Source: Helichrysum umbraculigerum (Eukaryota; Streptophyta; Magnoliopsida; Asterales; Asteraceae). Taken from it: a DNA stretch of 64,000 bases. The stretch is from NCBI GenBank assembly GCA_949592205.1, contig CATIUR010000001.1, positions 218,122,250-218,186,249 of the forward strand, written 5' to 3'. Made by a program: the position numbers and the translations under genes. A model generated the notes under the pieces. It saw nothing but the letters and a program-made list of their open reading frames with translations, was not told the DNA's origin and did no database searches. Each line of letters begins with the position of its first letter. Position 1 is the stretch's first letter. Positions 55,001 through 64,000 of this stretch are shown piece by piece.

Positions 55001-56472
55001 TGACCATTCACAACGATCTCATCAATCAAGCTCTCACCGCTCAACTCGAAGCACTCAAACCAGAAAACTTGATAAACGAGGCCTTACGGGGCATGGACAA
55101 ACAATTTGAAACCAAACCTAATGGGGCCAAATACTTCTCGAATCGAATCTGGTTACCAAGTTTTGGGAACCTTCGAGACTTGGTGATGAATGAAGCTCAC
55201 AAGTCTAAATACTCTATACACCCCGGTGCCGACAAAATGTATCACGGCCTCAAGGAAATGTACTGGTGGCCCAACATGAAAGCTGACATTGCAACCTATG
55301 TTGGCAAGTGTCTTACTTGTTCTAAAGTTAAAGCTGAACACCAGAAACCTTCCGGTTTGCTACAACAACCTGAAATACCACAATGGAAATGGGAGCAGAT
55401 CACCATGGATTTCATTACTAAACTCCCGAAAACTTCTAGCGGTTGCGATACCATTTGGGTGATCGTCGACCGACTCACTAAATCTGCTCATTTCCTAGCC
55501 ATCAAGGAAACTGATAAGATGGAACGTTTGACACGGATCTACCTGAAAGAGATCGTGTCAAGACACGGCGTGCCCATCTCAATCATCTCCGACCGAGATG
55601 CTCGGTTTACTTCTCGCTTCTGGCAATCACTGCAGAAATCTCTTGGTACTCGTCTGGATATGAGTACGGCTTACCATCCTCAAACCGATGGCCAGAGCGA
55701 ACGAACCATACAAACACTGGAAGACATGCTACGAGCCTGCGTAGTGGACTTCGGTAAAAACTGGGAAAATCACTTACCATTGTGCGAGTTCTCATACAAC
55801 AACAGTTACCACACCAGCATAAAGGCTGCACCCTTCGAGGCACTGTACGGTCGTAAGTGCCGGTCACCTATCTGTTGGACTGAGGTGGGGGATACACAAC
55901 TCACCGGTCCAGAAATCATACATGAAACAACTGAAAAGATCATCAGCATACAAAACCGACTAAAAGCCGCGCGTGATCGTCAGAAAAGCTATGCTGACGT
56001 GAGACGCAAACACCTTGAGTTCCAAGTAGGGGACAAGGTACTTCTCAAAGTGGCACCGTGGAAAGGTGTCATTCGATTCGGAAAACGAGGCAAACTAAAC
56101 CCTAGATACATCGGACCATTCGAAATCCTTGAAAAGATTGGTCCAGTGGCATACCGCCTGCAACTTCCTGCTGAACTTAGCAGCGTTCACAACACATTCC
56201 ACATTTCTAATCTGAAGAAATGTCTGTCTGACGAGACACTGATTATACCGCTCGACGAAATTCAGATCGATGATAAACTTCATTTTGTCGAGGAACCTAT
56301 GGAAATCATGGACCGCGAGGTCAAACAACTAAAACAGAGTCGTATTCCCATCGTAAAAGTCAGGTGGAATTCTAGATGTGGTCCTGAATTCACCTGGGAA
56401 CGGGAGGACCAAATGCGACAGAAATACCCACATCTCTTCCCAGACAACGCACCGACCGTGCAATCGAGCTAA
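52060..56472 (+). CDS. Gypsy B gag-pol polyprotein
   Basis: 1470 aa in one frame. Gag (about 1-280) has the FKGTEGAIGLIRW segment. Two CCHC knuckles lie at 285-298 and 313-326. Protease has DTGA at 375-378. RT runs from about 540, with FIDD at 709-712. RNase H has its first Asp at 858 and DALSRK near the end. Integrase has the HHCC zinc-binding region from H1054 and a D1117, D1178, E1214 triad. A C-terminal chromodomain-like region (about 1410-1462) ends in FTWEREDQMRQKYPHLF, as in Tekay/Del-type chromoviruses. Gag and pol are fused without frameshift. The first ATG after the leader was taken as start; MPPK is shared with Gypsy A. Confidence 0.97.
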   Translation: MPPKTRPYTDAQITSLITQAVTEALARNTPPGSTRNSDAAETSAAKPCSYKDFQNCKPLSFKGTEGAIGLIRWFEKMESVFRISKCAEDDKVKFSTCTLEDGALSWWNSYTQSVGIDTAYLLPWEDLKKMLTDEYCPAEQLYKLDEEFWNLKVQGTDIVGYTTRFQQLTVLRPTMAGTEPEKIKKYIRGLPEPVRGNVASSKQTTLHGAIRLAHELLAMNEDPEPPTPSSNSNKRKWSDNHNNHQNKKPETIKAYISSSDDKGAYKGTKPYCPKCQRHHHGSCPCSKCKRFGHLARDCRSNTTDINTSAPKTCYGCNGTGHFKKDCPKLNNNNNRNNNNARGRAFVLKSGEARQDPNVVTGTFLLNNLTASVLFDTGADKSFISDEFYPLLDTTPIALDSKYTIELANGKLIEADSVVPNCTLNLANELFSIDLIPVEIGSFDIIVGMDWLSKYRAEIVCFEKIVRIPLVTGETLSIQGETGGTRINIISCMKTRKYLRKGYQAILVHVMEKKSVEKRLEDVPIVRDFPEVFPEDLPGLPPPRQVEFSIDLVPGAAPVARAPYRLAPSELQELSTQLQELLDKGFIRPSSSPWGAPVLFVKKKDGSFRMCIDYRELNKLTVKNRYPLPRIDDLFDQLQGSSFYSKIDLRSGYHQLRVRHDDIPKTAFRTRYGHYEFQVMPFGLTNAPAVFMDLMNRVCKPYLDKFVIVFIDDILIYSRTEQEHAQHLKTILELLKHEELYAKFSKCEFWMQTVQFLGHVIDNQGIHVDPSKIEAIKCWQAPTTPTEVRQFLGLAGYYRRFIENFSKIALPLTALTQKEKKFDWTDKQESAFQLLKQKLCSAPILSLPEGNDDFVVYCDASHQGLGCVLMQRDKVIAYASRQLKVHEKNYTTHDLELGAVVFALKIWRHYLYGTKCTIFTDHKSLQHIFDQKDLNMRQRRWVELLTDYDCEIRYHPGKANVVADALSRKERVKPLRVRALGMTIHNDLINQALTAQLEALKPENLINEALRGMDKQFETKPNGAKYFSNRIWLPSFGNLRDLVMNEAHKSKYSIHPGADKMYHGLKEMYWWPNMKADIATYVGKCLTCSKVKAEHQKPSGLLQQPEIPQWKWEQITMDFITKLPKTSSGCDTIWVIVDRLTKSAHFLAIKETDKMERLTRIYLKEIVSRHGVPISIISDRDARFTSRFWQSLQKSLGTRLDMSTAYHPQTDGQSERTIQTLEDMLRACVVDFGKNWENHLPLCEFSYNNSYHTSIKAAPFEALYGRKCRSPICWTEVGDTQLTGPEIIHETTEKIISIQNRLKAARDRQKSYADVRRKHLEFQVGDKVLLKVAPWKGVIRFGKRGKLNPRYIGPFEILEKIGPVAYRLQLPAELSSVHNTFHISNLKKCLSDETLIIPLDEIQIDDKLHFVEEPMEIMDREVKQLKQSRIPIVKVRWNSRCGPEFTWEREDQMRQKYPHLFPDNAPTVQSS

Positions 56473-56495
56473 TTTCGGGACGAAATTCTTTTAAC

Positions 56496-56505
56496 AAGGG
56501 GAGAA
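56496..56505 (+). promoter_or_regulatory. Gypsy B polypurine tract
   Basis: AAGGGGAGAA directly before the 3' LTR, preceded by the TTTCGGGACGAAATTC block also seen before the LARD 3' LTRs. Confidence 0.85.
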
Positions 56506-58789
56506 TGTAACAACCGCCAAATTAGGGCTAGTATTAGCGTCTAATTCTTTGTTAATACAGGTAATTAGTTCTGTATAGGGCTAATTCATGTATCGGATTA
56601 TATGTTGGTTAATATATATATAACTTTGCGATTTGATTAAATCGTACGCAACTTAAATAGAATGAAATTCTATTCGGTTAATACGGACGTTGGTGAACAA
56701 GTGTTTATAAACTAAAATAACGCAACTATGACCGAAATGCTATTTTATAACATTTAGTAACTGCCTCGTATTACACAATTAAAACTTATACGATTTAATA
56801 ACAAAAGTGACTAAATTTAATTTAAACTATTAAAAATTTAAGGAAATAATTTAAGTAACTTATTTAACAAGATTTGAGATTTTATAAATATAATTAAACG
56901 TGTAAAAATAAATAATTTAACGTAAAACGACGGAGAAAACGAACGCCGCACGGAGCGCGGAACGGGGACTGGGTGAGGTGAGGCTTTCACCAACACCCCA
57001 CCTCCCACTCACTTTTCTCATTCTTTCTCTTTTCTTTCTCTTTCTTCCCTTCTTTTTTCTCTCAAACCTCCATCCACCACCATCATCAACATCCACAAAA
57101 TAACACCATCAAACGACGCCGGATCATACCACATCTTTGGAGAAAAACGTTCATCTCTTCACGATCTACAACTTCATCTTTTCGGATTTTCAATCCGACA
57201 CTTTGTAAGTTTCCGACAAATCCCGAAATCTCTCGTTTTTGATCATTTTTACAAGTTTATGGCTTAAATAGGCTTAATATGTTCATATAAGGGTTGGGTA
57301 AAAGATTTGGACCGAACGGAAACCGGAAAACTCGTTTTCGGCACATTTTCCGGCCAACAGACCGCTACGTCGCTTTTGGACCCAGATTCATGCGACGTCG
57401 GCCTCTACGTCGCACAACCCTTTGTGACGTCGCATTGTGCGACGTCCGTCACTACGTCGCATTAAGTTGCGACGTCGCGCCTAGCGACGCCAGCCCCTAC
57501 GTCGCATTGATTTGCGAAGGTCGCATCATGCGACGTACATGCCTACGTCGCACCCTACGTCGCACCTTACGTCGCATGCCTACGTCGCATGCTACGTCGC
57601 ACAAAACAGAACTTTGAAAACTCAGATTTTCACTAAGTGTCGAATTTATACAACTTCAAATACTTATGTCATACGACTTAACAAACGTCATAGAACATAC
57701 TTTCTATTACAGTTACACTAAATTGCGTTATAAATGATAAACTTTTAATATAACGAATCACCAACGGGCCGTATATCTTTTGCTGCAAACGCGAACAAAC
57801 CAACGTTTAAACACAACGGGTTGTATGAACAACTAGCCTAGATGGTCTTGCGAGACATCTACTTACTTAACCTTACGTGTTTAGGCATTTGAAGGTTACG
57901 GGTTCGGAGAACCTACGGTTGATACTACTTACTCGTTTATTGACATAAACGTACTTGCAAAGACTCAGGTGAGTCTTACAGCCCCACTTTTACTGTTTTA
58001 TACTTTGGGGTGAGATACTTAGCAACTGTTTTACGTATGAACACAATGTACTGAACTGAAAACATTACTGATTACAAACAAACGCATGAGTTACTTTTAT
58101 CCACTGAAAGCCTCCTAATCGTAAGTTGTTAGTTATGGACTTAAGCGCGATTACTAATAGATGGATCCATCTGGGACTGACAATCCCTGTCTGGGGTGGT
58201 AGCGCCACCACGTACTGATTTACACGTAGAAACAGACATATTAGTATTTGTTACATATGAGTGTGCGGATAGCACTCACGGGGGTACGTGATTTATTTCA
58301 CACTACACGGTTAAGCTTCAACTTATGAGCTCATGGCACTGTACTGATATACTGATTAACTTACTTTGCTTGATAGCAATACGGGTACATACTTGTGGTT
58401 CATTACATCTACTTATTACTAAACCTGTGAGATTCACCAACCTTTTTGGTTGACACTTTTTAGCTTTGTATCTCAGGTACACATACGGAGTAGGATCACT
58501 CCAGGATTACTAGCTAGAGTCGCATGATTTCCAAACTGCATTTAACGGAGATTCTTTGGCATTATCTTTTGTAACTACGATTATGTAATAGAATCTCCCG
58601 CTATACGCGTGGACTCTAGGGAACTACTTTTTGTATACGAAAACCTACGGTTTTCAAACGATTATTATTTATGAAACCTTTTCTAAACGTCTCATTTAGA
58701 GGTCGTTTACTATTAATCTTGTGCTTTGTATATTGATTAGTAACACCCAATGTATGCTTCCGCAACTCGTTAAACTTGGGGGTGTTACA
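56506..58789 (+). repeat. 3' LTR of Gypsy B
   Basis: 2284 bp, identical to the 5' LTR apart from two transitions; no indel. The hairpin array recurs at 57365-57601. Confidence 0.96.
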
Positions 58790-59893
58790 TCTACAATATG
58801 TAATAAAGTATATGTGATTATAAGTGCAAGGTGTGATTATAAATCCTTGTTAGGGAACTTTTTGATACATGATAAATTGAACTAATATGACTCCATGTGG
58901 TGAAATTAAAGAGATGTTGGTATATCTCAAATAATAGGTTTGGAGTCATGTGGTTGTTTAAATGTGAAAGCGTTTAGTTGTTACAATGTGTGTTGTTAAC
59001 TTAGAAAAGTCAAAGTGAAGGTGGTCAAGCCAAATTGGATAATAACCATGTCATAAAGTGATAAAGGTGGCTAGATGATTATGTGTAACATTGATCATGA
59101 TTTTTGGTTGAATTATGATCTATGTATTGAACGTGGTAAAATCAGGAAGTCAAAGTGGTCAACTAGTTTATATATGCGTTGACAAGTTGTGAAAAAGTCA
59201 TGGTTGAATATTTGTTGTAATTGTTGTGAATTTGATGATTTTATGTGAATTTGGTGTTTCGAGGTTACAATGTGACACCGATGTTGGAAGTAAAGTTGTT
59301 TGACTTGGTAAAGTCAAAGAAGTGTAAAATGGGTGTTAAATTAGTGAACATATTGGTTGAAACCCAAATGGGTTGTTAAAGTGCCCAAATGGGTCACTTG
59401 ATGGTTAAAAGGTTAAAATGAGTAGTGGTCTGATTAAAAAGAATGTTAAAGTGACTTTAAGTCATAAAGATAGTAGTAAAAGGTGATGAAAATGATTTGG
59501 GTAGTCAATGTGATTATTTTCTTAAAAGTGCCCATTTGGACCCCTAAACGGGTCAACGTGTCAAAACAATGTAGAATGAATGTTTGTAGGTGACGAATAT
59601 GCCCACACGTCACTAATGTATATAGAAACATGTTGGTAAAAGGTGGAAGTCAGAAACCAAGTCGTTTGAAATATAGCGTGTCAACCAAAATGGTCGAATA
59701 TGGTCAAAAATGAGTCGTACGTCCGTTTTATCGTAAAACGTGTAAATTGGAAAAGTGTAAAAAGGGAAAGTTTCATTTTGGCATAGTGGACGTGCCTGCA
59801 AAATTTTAGAGTCTAACTCTAAACGAGTAAAAAGTTATGCGCGATTGAAATTGGCTAAAAATTTGAATTTTACTGAAACTCAGATTTCTACTT

Positions 59894-60148
59894 GGGAACG
59901 CGATCCCAACAATCTTTCTGGATCGCGTTCGTATGTGTTATTTTGTCACAGAATTTTTTTATGCTTGGGAACGCGATCCCAGCCATTTTCCAGGATCGCG
60001 TTTGTGTGTGTATTTCGGGTTAAGATGCGTTTTCTCTTGGGAACGCGATCCCGCTCACTTCTCCGGATCGTGTTTGTATGCTTAATTTGGTTACAGAACA
60101 TTTTTAACTGAGGAACGCGATCCTGACCCGTTTTCCCGGATCGCGTTA
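59894..60148 (+). repeat. four hairpin units, 72-73-bp period, in the LARD
   Basis: Units at 59894-59931, 59967-60003, 60039-60075 and 60111-60148. Each contains GGAACGCGATCC, a 10-16-nt variable loop and GGATCGCGTT, i.e. stems of about 10-11 bp. Stems are conserved and loops differ; unit 3 has one G-T type mismatch (GGATCGTGTT). The intervening about 35 bp vary. Confidence 0.9.
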
Positions 60149-62240
60149 GTTAAAAAAAAAAAAAAAAAAAAAAATTTCTTGCTACGTTCGACGTAATACT
60201 TGACGTAGAAAATTTTTTTTTGAAAATTTCGGTGTCCGATTAAGACGAAATTTACAGGGTCACTTGGAAACGGCTCAACGGTCAAAGCTCATCGCATCGC
60301 CATGAGCCCTGTCAGTTTTCGGCACTTCGGGGTCGTTTAGGGCTCGAAAATCGCGTTTTATTGTTTTTCGGACCTTATTTTGAACTTTTAGCTTACGTTT
60401 TGTATTGGGCTTTTGTTTTATTGAGCCCAGAGATCATTCCTGTGACTATATGCAGTATTAAAACTTGTTTTAAGAGGTCTATATGGTTCATTGTGTAGGA
60501 GTTGATTGTAGGCGATTTACTTAACTACAAAATATACCCGTAAATGGTATTGTTGGTTGCTACTACCAAGAATTAGTAAACATTGATTAGATAAGCATGT
60601 GAACTATATTAGGTGGATTAACTGAAATGTGATGAAGTAGTTGAACTACTTAGAGTTTTATAAAATATTGAATTGGGTAATAAAGAAGTTGCTTGATATA
60701 TTCAGGTCAGACATTGGTGTAGTATGTCTGTATTGTTAATATATACATGATCTTATGAATAGTTCACATTAAAGTGATAAGTTGAAAATAGTAACAAGTT
60801 AATAATTGAGAAATATGTGATAGTAAAGATAATTATTTATGAGATAAATGGTATGAAGTGACCTGAGAATAAAGTGTGACTGACATAATATGACGACGTC
60901 TGGCCAACGTATTTATATTATGCCATTTCACATGGAGTTGTTGAGGTTACTAAGTACCAGATAAAGTTAAGTGGTTTTAAAATATCAGGTAAGATATGTT
61001 GACCTGTAATTGATAAATAGTCAATGATGGACTAATATTAAAGAGTAATAAACCACTAAGTTGTTGTTGCTAATGTGATATCTATGGCACAATTGATGTG
61101 TATGTGTGATGCATTGCCAATAGTATGAATTAAAAAGTTGATTTAAGCAAAGTAGAGGTCAGTGGACTGTGAATAATTGTGTGTTGATATTGTTGACGAG
61201 ATGATTAATCACAGCACCTCGTGTTGTTGAAATACCATTGTTGAAAACGTTTGGTATTAACAGGTGTTGTTTAGCATCCAAGTTGGTGTAACATGGTGCT
61301 AGTTGATTAAATGATAATAATTTTGATCTATAGAAATGGACCTCTACATAATGCTTATTAGTTAATGTTATATGTTGATGATTATATGGTTGTGGATTCC
61401 TGTTAAGTAAAGGATTTTATATAATCGAGTTGTAATTATATTTGCAAGTTGTAAAGTAATAATTAACTAGTTGCTGAAATGGGAAAATATAGCAATGTGA
61501 TGACTAAAGAAGTATATGATTATTAGTTAAACTATTGGTGACGAATCGAGTTACAATTTGTTGCTAAGATGCATGTAGTAGTGTTCGGTACCCCTTATTG
61601 TTACTATGATTATTGTTGTCGTCATAGTTGTAATTGTTGCTATAGTTGTGTTGTAATAAAGATGACACGTTAAGTGACTACAAGTTAAGATTGACATAGT
61701 GGATATGAATGATCATGTAAGCGATCAGTTAATTATCAGAGATAGGATATATGTTGAATAGTGGCATAGTAAAATGTATCAAAATATGCACATGTGGATA
61801 TGTGCTTGTAGAAAGGATGTTAAATGTATACATAATTTAGAAGTTACTCTAGGGGGTGACATGGAATATGTATAACGATTATTGTGATTAGATAGTTGAT
61901 GTGTTTGGTGTTAACAAATTTAGTGGAGAACAACACACAACTTATGTGTATATAAAAAGTAAATTGAAGTATATCTTGATGATGTGTAAGCTAATAAGAG
62001 GTATATACATTCTGTGTTTAAGGGAATAAGTATGTGTAAATACATGTGGTATTTAGAGGGAATTAAGATGTGTATTAGTGAATTAAATTGTAATCACCTT
62101 TGTGTGATTATAATAATGAATAAGTCTGTGGTTAAACGTGTGTAAGAAAAAGATTATTAATGAATTGAAATGAGAATAATTGGTGGTTGTGTTAATCTAT
62201 ATCGATTAAGTGGGATTAGATTTCGAGGACGAAATCTCTT

Positions 62241-62255
62241 AAAGGGGGGAAGATT
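62241..62255 (+). promoter_or_regulatory. LARD polypurine tract
   Basis: AAAGGGGGGAAGATT immediately before the 3' LTR, preceded by TTTCGAGGACGAAATC. It fixes the start of the 3' LTR at 62256. Confidence 0.88.
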
Positions 62256-64000
62256 TGTAACACCCAGTTCTCGGGTCTAGTAGTATTTAATATTTTCTGA
62301 CTGTGAATTATTATTAAGTGTGTCAGAAAATAGGTGTGTTGTATTATTTGAAATAAATAGTGATAATAGTCGAATAATTTATTGTGACTAATAAATTATT
62401 GGTTGTTTTAATTTTATTTAGTTGACGGTAAAATAAAATAGTGTTCCCTCGCAAATGATTTTTAAGTTCCAGACAACGATAAATACGGGGAATGAAAATT
62501 AACCAATTATATGTTATACTCTATTTTGAGTCGGTTTATAACTTTCATCATATATCTATATACATACATACGTACGCACATACATACATACCAAAAATAT
62601 GAGAAACCCCAAATCAATTCACACAAATCATCTCATAACATGGAATTGAAGCTCTAGAACTCAAATTCAAGTCCCTTTAATCAATCTAATCAAGGTATAA
62701 TCTTGTGTTCTTCATTTTCTAAAATCTATAAATTGGGGGTTTTGATGTTCTTGACTTTAATCCGAAATTAGAGCTTCAAATGGTTGAATTGATGATAGTT
62801 AAGCTTTAATAACATGGAATAATCATTCCATCATCATCATAAACATGTTTTAATTACTATTTCTTGAATTTTATGTAACCCTAGAAATTGGGTTTTGAGT
62901 ATTTGATTGAATTAGTATGTGTAATTTGAAATTGAAGCTTGAAATGCATTAATAATTGTTAGTGGATGTTAATTTCATGATTAGAAGTGAAACCCTTCCT
63001 TGAAAATGTAGAAAATGATGAATGATCATATAGATAGCTATGGGTTTAGTTGTTTATGTAAAATTCATAGCTTTAAAGCCTAGAGTAATGATGTTTTATT
63101 AAATAAGTGTTGATTCATGATGATGATTAGTTGTGTTCAAGCTATAATGTGTAAAGTTAATTAAGTGTTTATGGTAGTTATGATAATTATGAGGTGCTTT
63201 GATGGATTAGTAATAATTATAATAGGTTAAATGATGAAGTGTTGTTAATGATCATAATTTGATAAGTGATGGCGAACTAATGATGTTAAAGGTGATTATT
63301 CATACTCTTGGAATGAATAATGTGAAATGACTATAAGTACTAATATGATTAATGTGTAGTTGAAAAATGATTATAATGATATCTAATTCAATACGTATGA
63401 ATTTGGTATTGATAATTTGAATTGTTGATGTAGGTATATTTGAATGGTGTTATATACCTTGGAGACATGTAACTAACTTGTATTATTCTATTGTATTGTC
63501 AGATGTGCAGAAGGCTCAGTGATATTAGACTACTGAGTGGATGCCTGAGGTGGTCGGTGAGTGGATCTCTAATCCTCAGCATAACTTGGTTGTAACAAGT
63601 TTGGTTACAACAAGTCACGTGTTATTACTATATTAGTTGCATTGATAATACTGTTGATATGTTGACTAGTTGAATATGTGACTTGTTGATTACGTGATCA
63701 CTTGAGTTAATTGGCCTTCGGGCATCAGTTGTTAATGAGGCAACGAGTTGTTGAACTGTTGGTTGGGCTAGTTGGTTATCCAAAGCTTAACACATCTCCT
63801 GTGTTAGTTGAAGATAATCACTAGCTATTGGTCTCGTCCGTATGGCCATACGGATAGGTTGGGTAAGTGTTCTTGGGGAGCCTCCCGGGTTAATGGTTAT
63901 CCCCAGAGCCGCCGATCCTCATTATGGTGTTGTTGATTTGTTGAATTGTTGCATTGTCGAACTGATGTATTGTTGAGGTGTTGTATTGTGTACTTGATTG
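62256..64000 (+). repeat. 3' LTR of the plus-strand LARD, cut by the window edge
   Basis: Aligns base for base with 46096-47840 (three substitutions). The last about 360 bp, the target duplication and the rest of Gypsy A should lie just beyond the window. Confidence 0.93.

Larger units (their letters stand above)
48685..58789 (+). mobile_element. Gypsy B: complete young Ty3/gypsy chromovirus-like element
   Basis: 10105 bp with 2284-bp LTRs (48685-50968, 56506-58789), a perfect 5-bp target duplication TCTAC (48680-48684, 58790-58794), a tRNA-Met primer site at 50972, a leader ORF, a single uninterrupted gag-pol and a polypurine tract. Only two substitutions separate the LTRs (49821/57642 and 50262/58083). 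Everything needed for autonomous retrotransposition appears present. It sits inside the plus-strand LARD. Confidence 0.96.
58795..62255 (+). other. second part of the plus-strand LARD interior
   Basis: AT-rich and non-coding except for the four-hairpin array at 59894-60148 and an A tract at about 60150-60173. A GC-richer stretch (about 60175-60345) follows the hairpins. The polypurine tract AAAGGGGGGAAGATT closes it at 62241-62255. Confidence 0.75.
46096..64000 (+). mobile_element. plus-strand LARD, interrupted by Gypsy B and cut by the window edge
   Basis: The 5' LTR is 46096-48198, the interior 48199-48684 plus 58795-62255, and the 3' LTR starts at 62256 and runs off the window. The LTR pair aligns without any indel over the visible 1745 bp (constant offset 16160) with only three substitutions seen (46837, 47432, 47669), so insertion is very recent. 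It has no coding capacity for gag or pol. LTR motifs, primer-site flank and leader exon match the minus-strand LARD at 4909-12544. It inserted into the RT part of Gypsy A; the five bases before it are ACGGT. Confidence 0.9.

Noticed and set aside
59894..60148. CRISPR-like repeat-spacer array
   Set aside because: Only four units, inverted pairs within each unit, located in a plant LTR retrotransposon.

Overview
This is a gene-poor, AT-rich plant nuclear window. Intron-containing plant genes, tRNA-Met-primed LTR retrotransposons, Tourist, Stowaway and Mutator-type DNA elements and TTTAGGG-type repeats all point to a higher plant. The aldehyde oxidase and the chromovirus polyprotein look eudicot, perhaps an asterid such as Asteraceae, but the species cannot be named from the sequence alone.

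Layout. 1-4.9 kb: small DNA elements (Stowaway-like, foldback, nested Tourist-like MITEs) and one tRNA-derived SINE. 4.9-12.5 kb: a complete non-coding LTR retrotransposon (LARD) on the minus strand with a perfect 5-bp target duplication. 12.6-13.8 kb: a Russian doll of MITEs. 15.0-17.3 kb: a PIF/Harbinger element with an apparently intact DDE transposase. 17.7-20.2 kb: a Mutator-like element carrying a nested Harbinger MITE and a foldback with telomere-like repeats. 20.3-24.2 kb: MITEs and one candidate secreted-peptide gene (minus). 24.3-31.1 kb: the only conventional host gene, a nine-exon aldehyde oxidase on the minus strand whose exons join to 4065 nt (1354 codons plus stop), with a MITE about 200 bp upstream of its start. 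31.3-34.2 kb: duplicated left end of another Mutator-like element. 34.4-40.3 kb: remains of a Harbinger element with a Myb/SANT-like pseudogene, split by a 4.4-kb Mutator-like element that holds Ulp1-like and PPR fragments and dozens of short palindromes. 40.3 kb to the end: three LTR retrotransposons nested in each other. Gypsy A (LTR, leader ORF, gag-protease-start of RT) is broken at 46096 by a LARD of the same family as the one at 4.9-12.5 kb, and that LARD is broken at 48685 by a complete, very young chromovirus-like Gypsy B (48685-58789, one 1470-aa gag-pol).

How it fits together. The Gypsy elements supply gag, protease, RT/RNase H and integrase. The LARDs have LTR, primer site and polypurine tract but no enzymes, so they must borrow them. 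The Harbinger transposase at 15.6 kb shares subterminal motifs with at least three MITEs here, including the one beside the aldehyde oxidase. Most notable for follow-up: (i) arrays of short hairpins with compensatory stem changes in the Gypsy LTRs and, independently, in the LARD and a Mutator-like element; (ii) a conserved 72-nt exon-like block with a 16-codon micro-ORF in both LARDs; (iii) a conserved coiled-coil ORF between the primer site and gag in both Gypsy elements.
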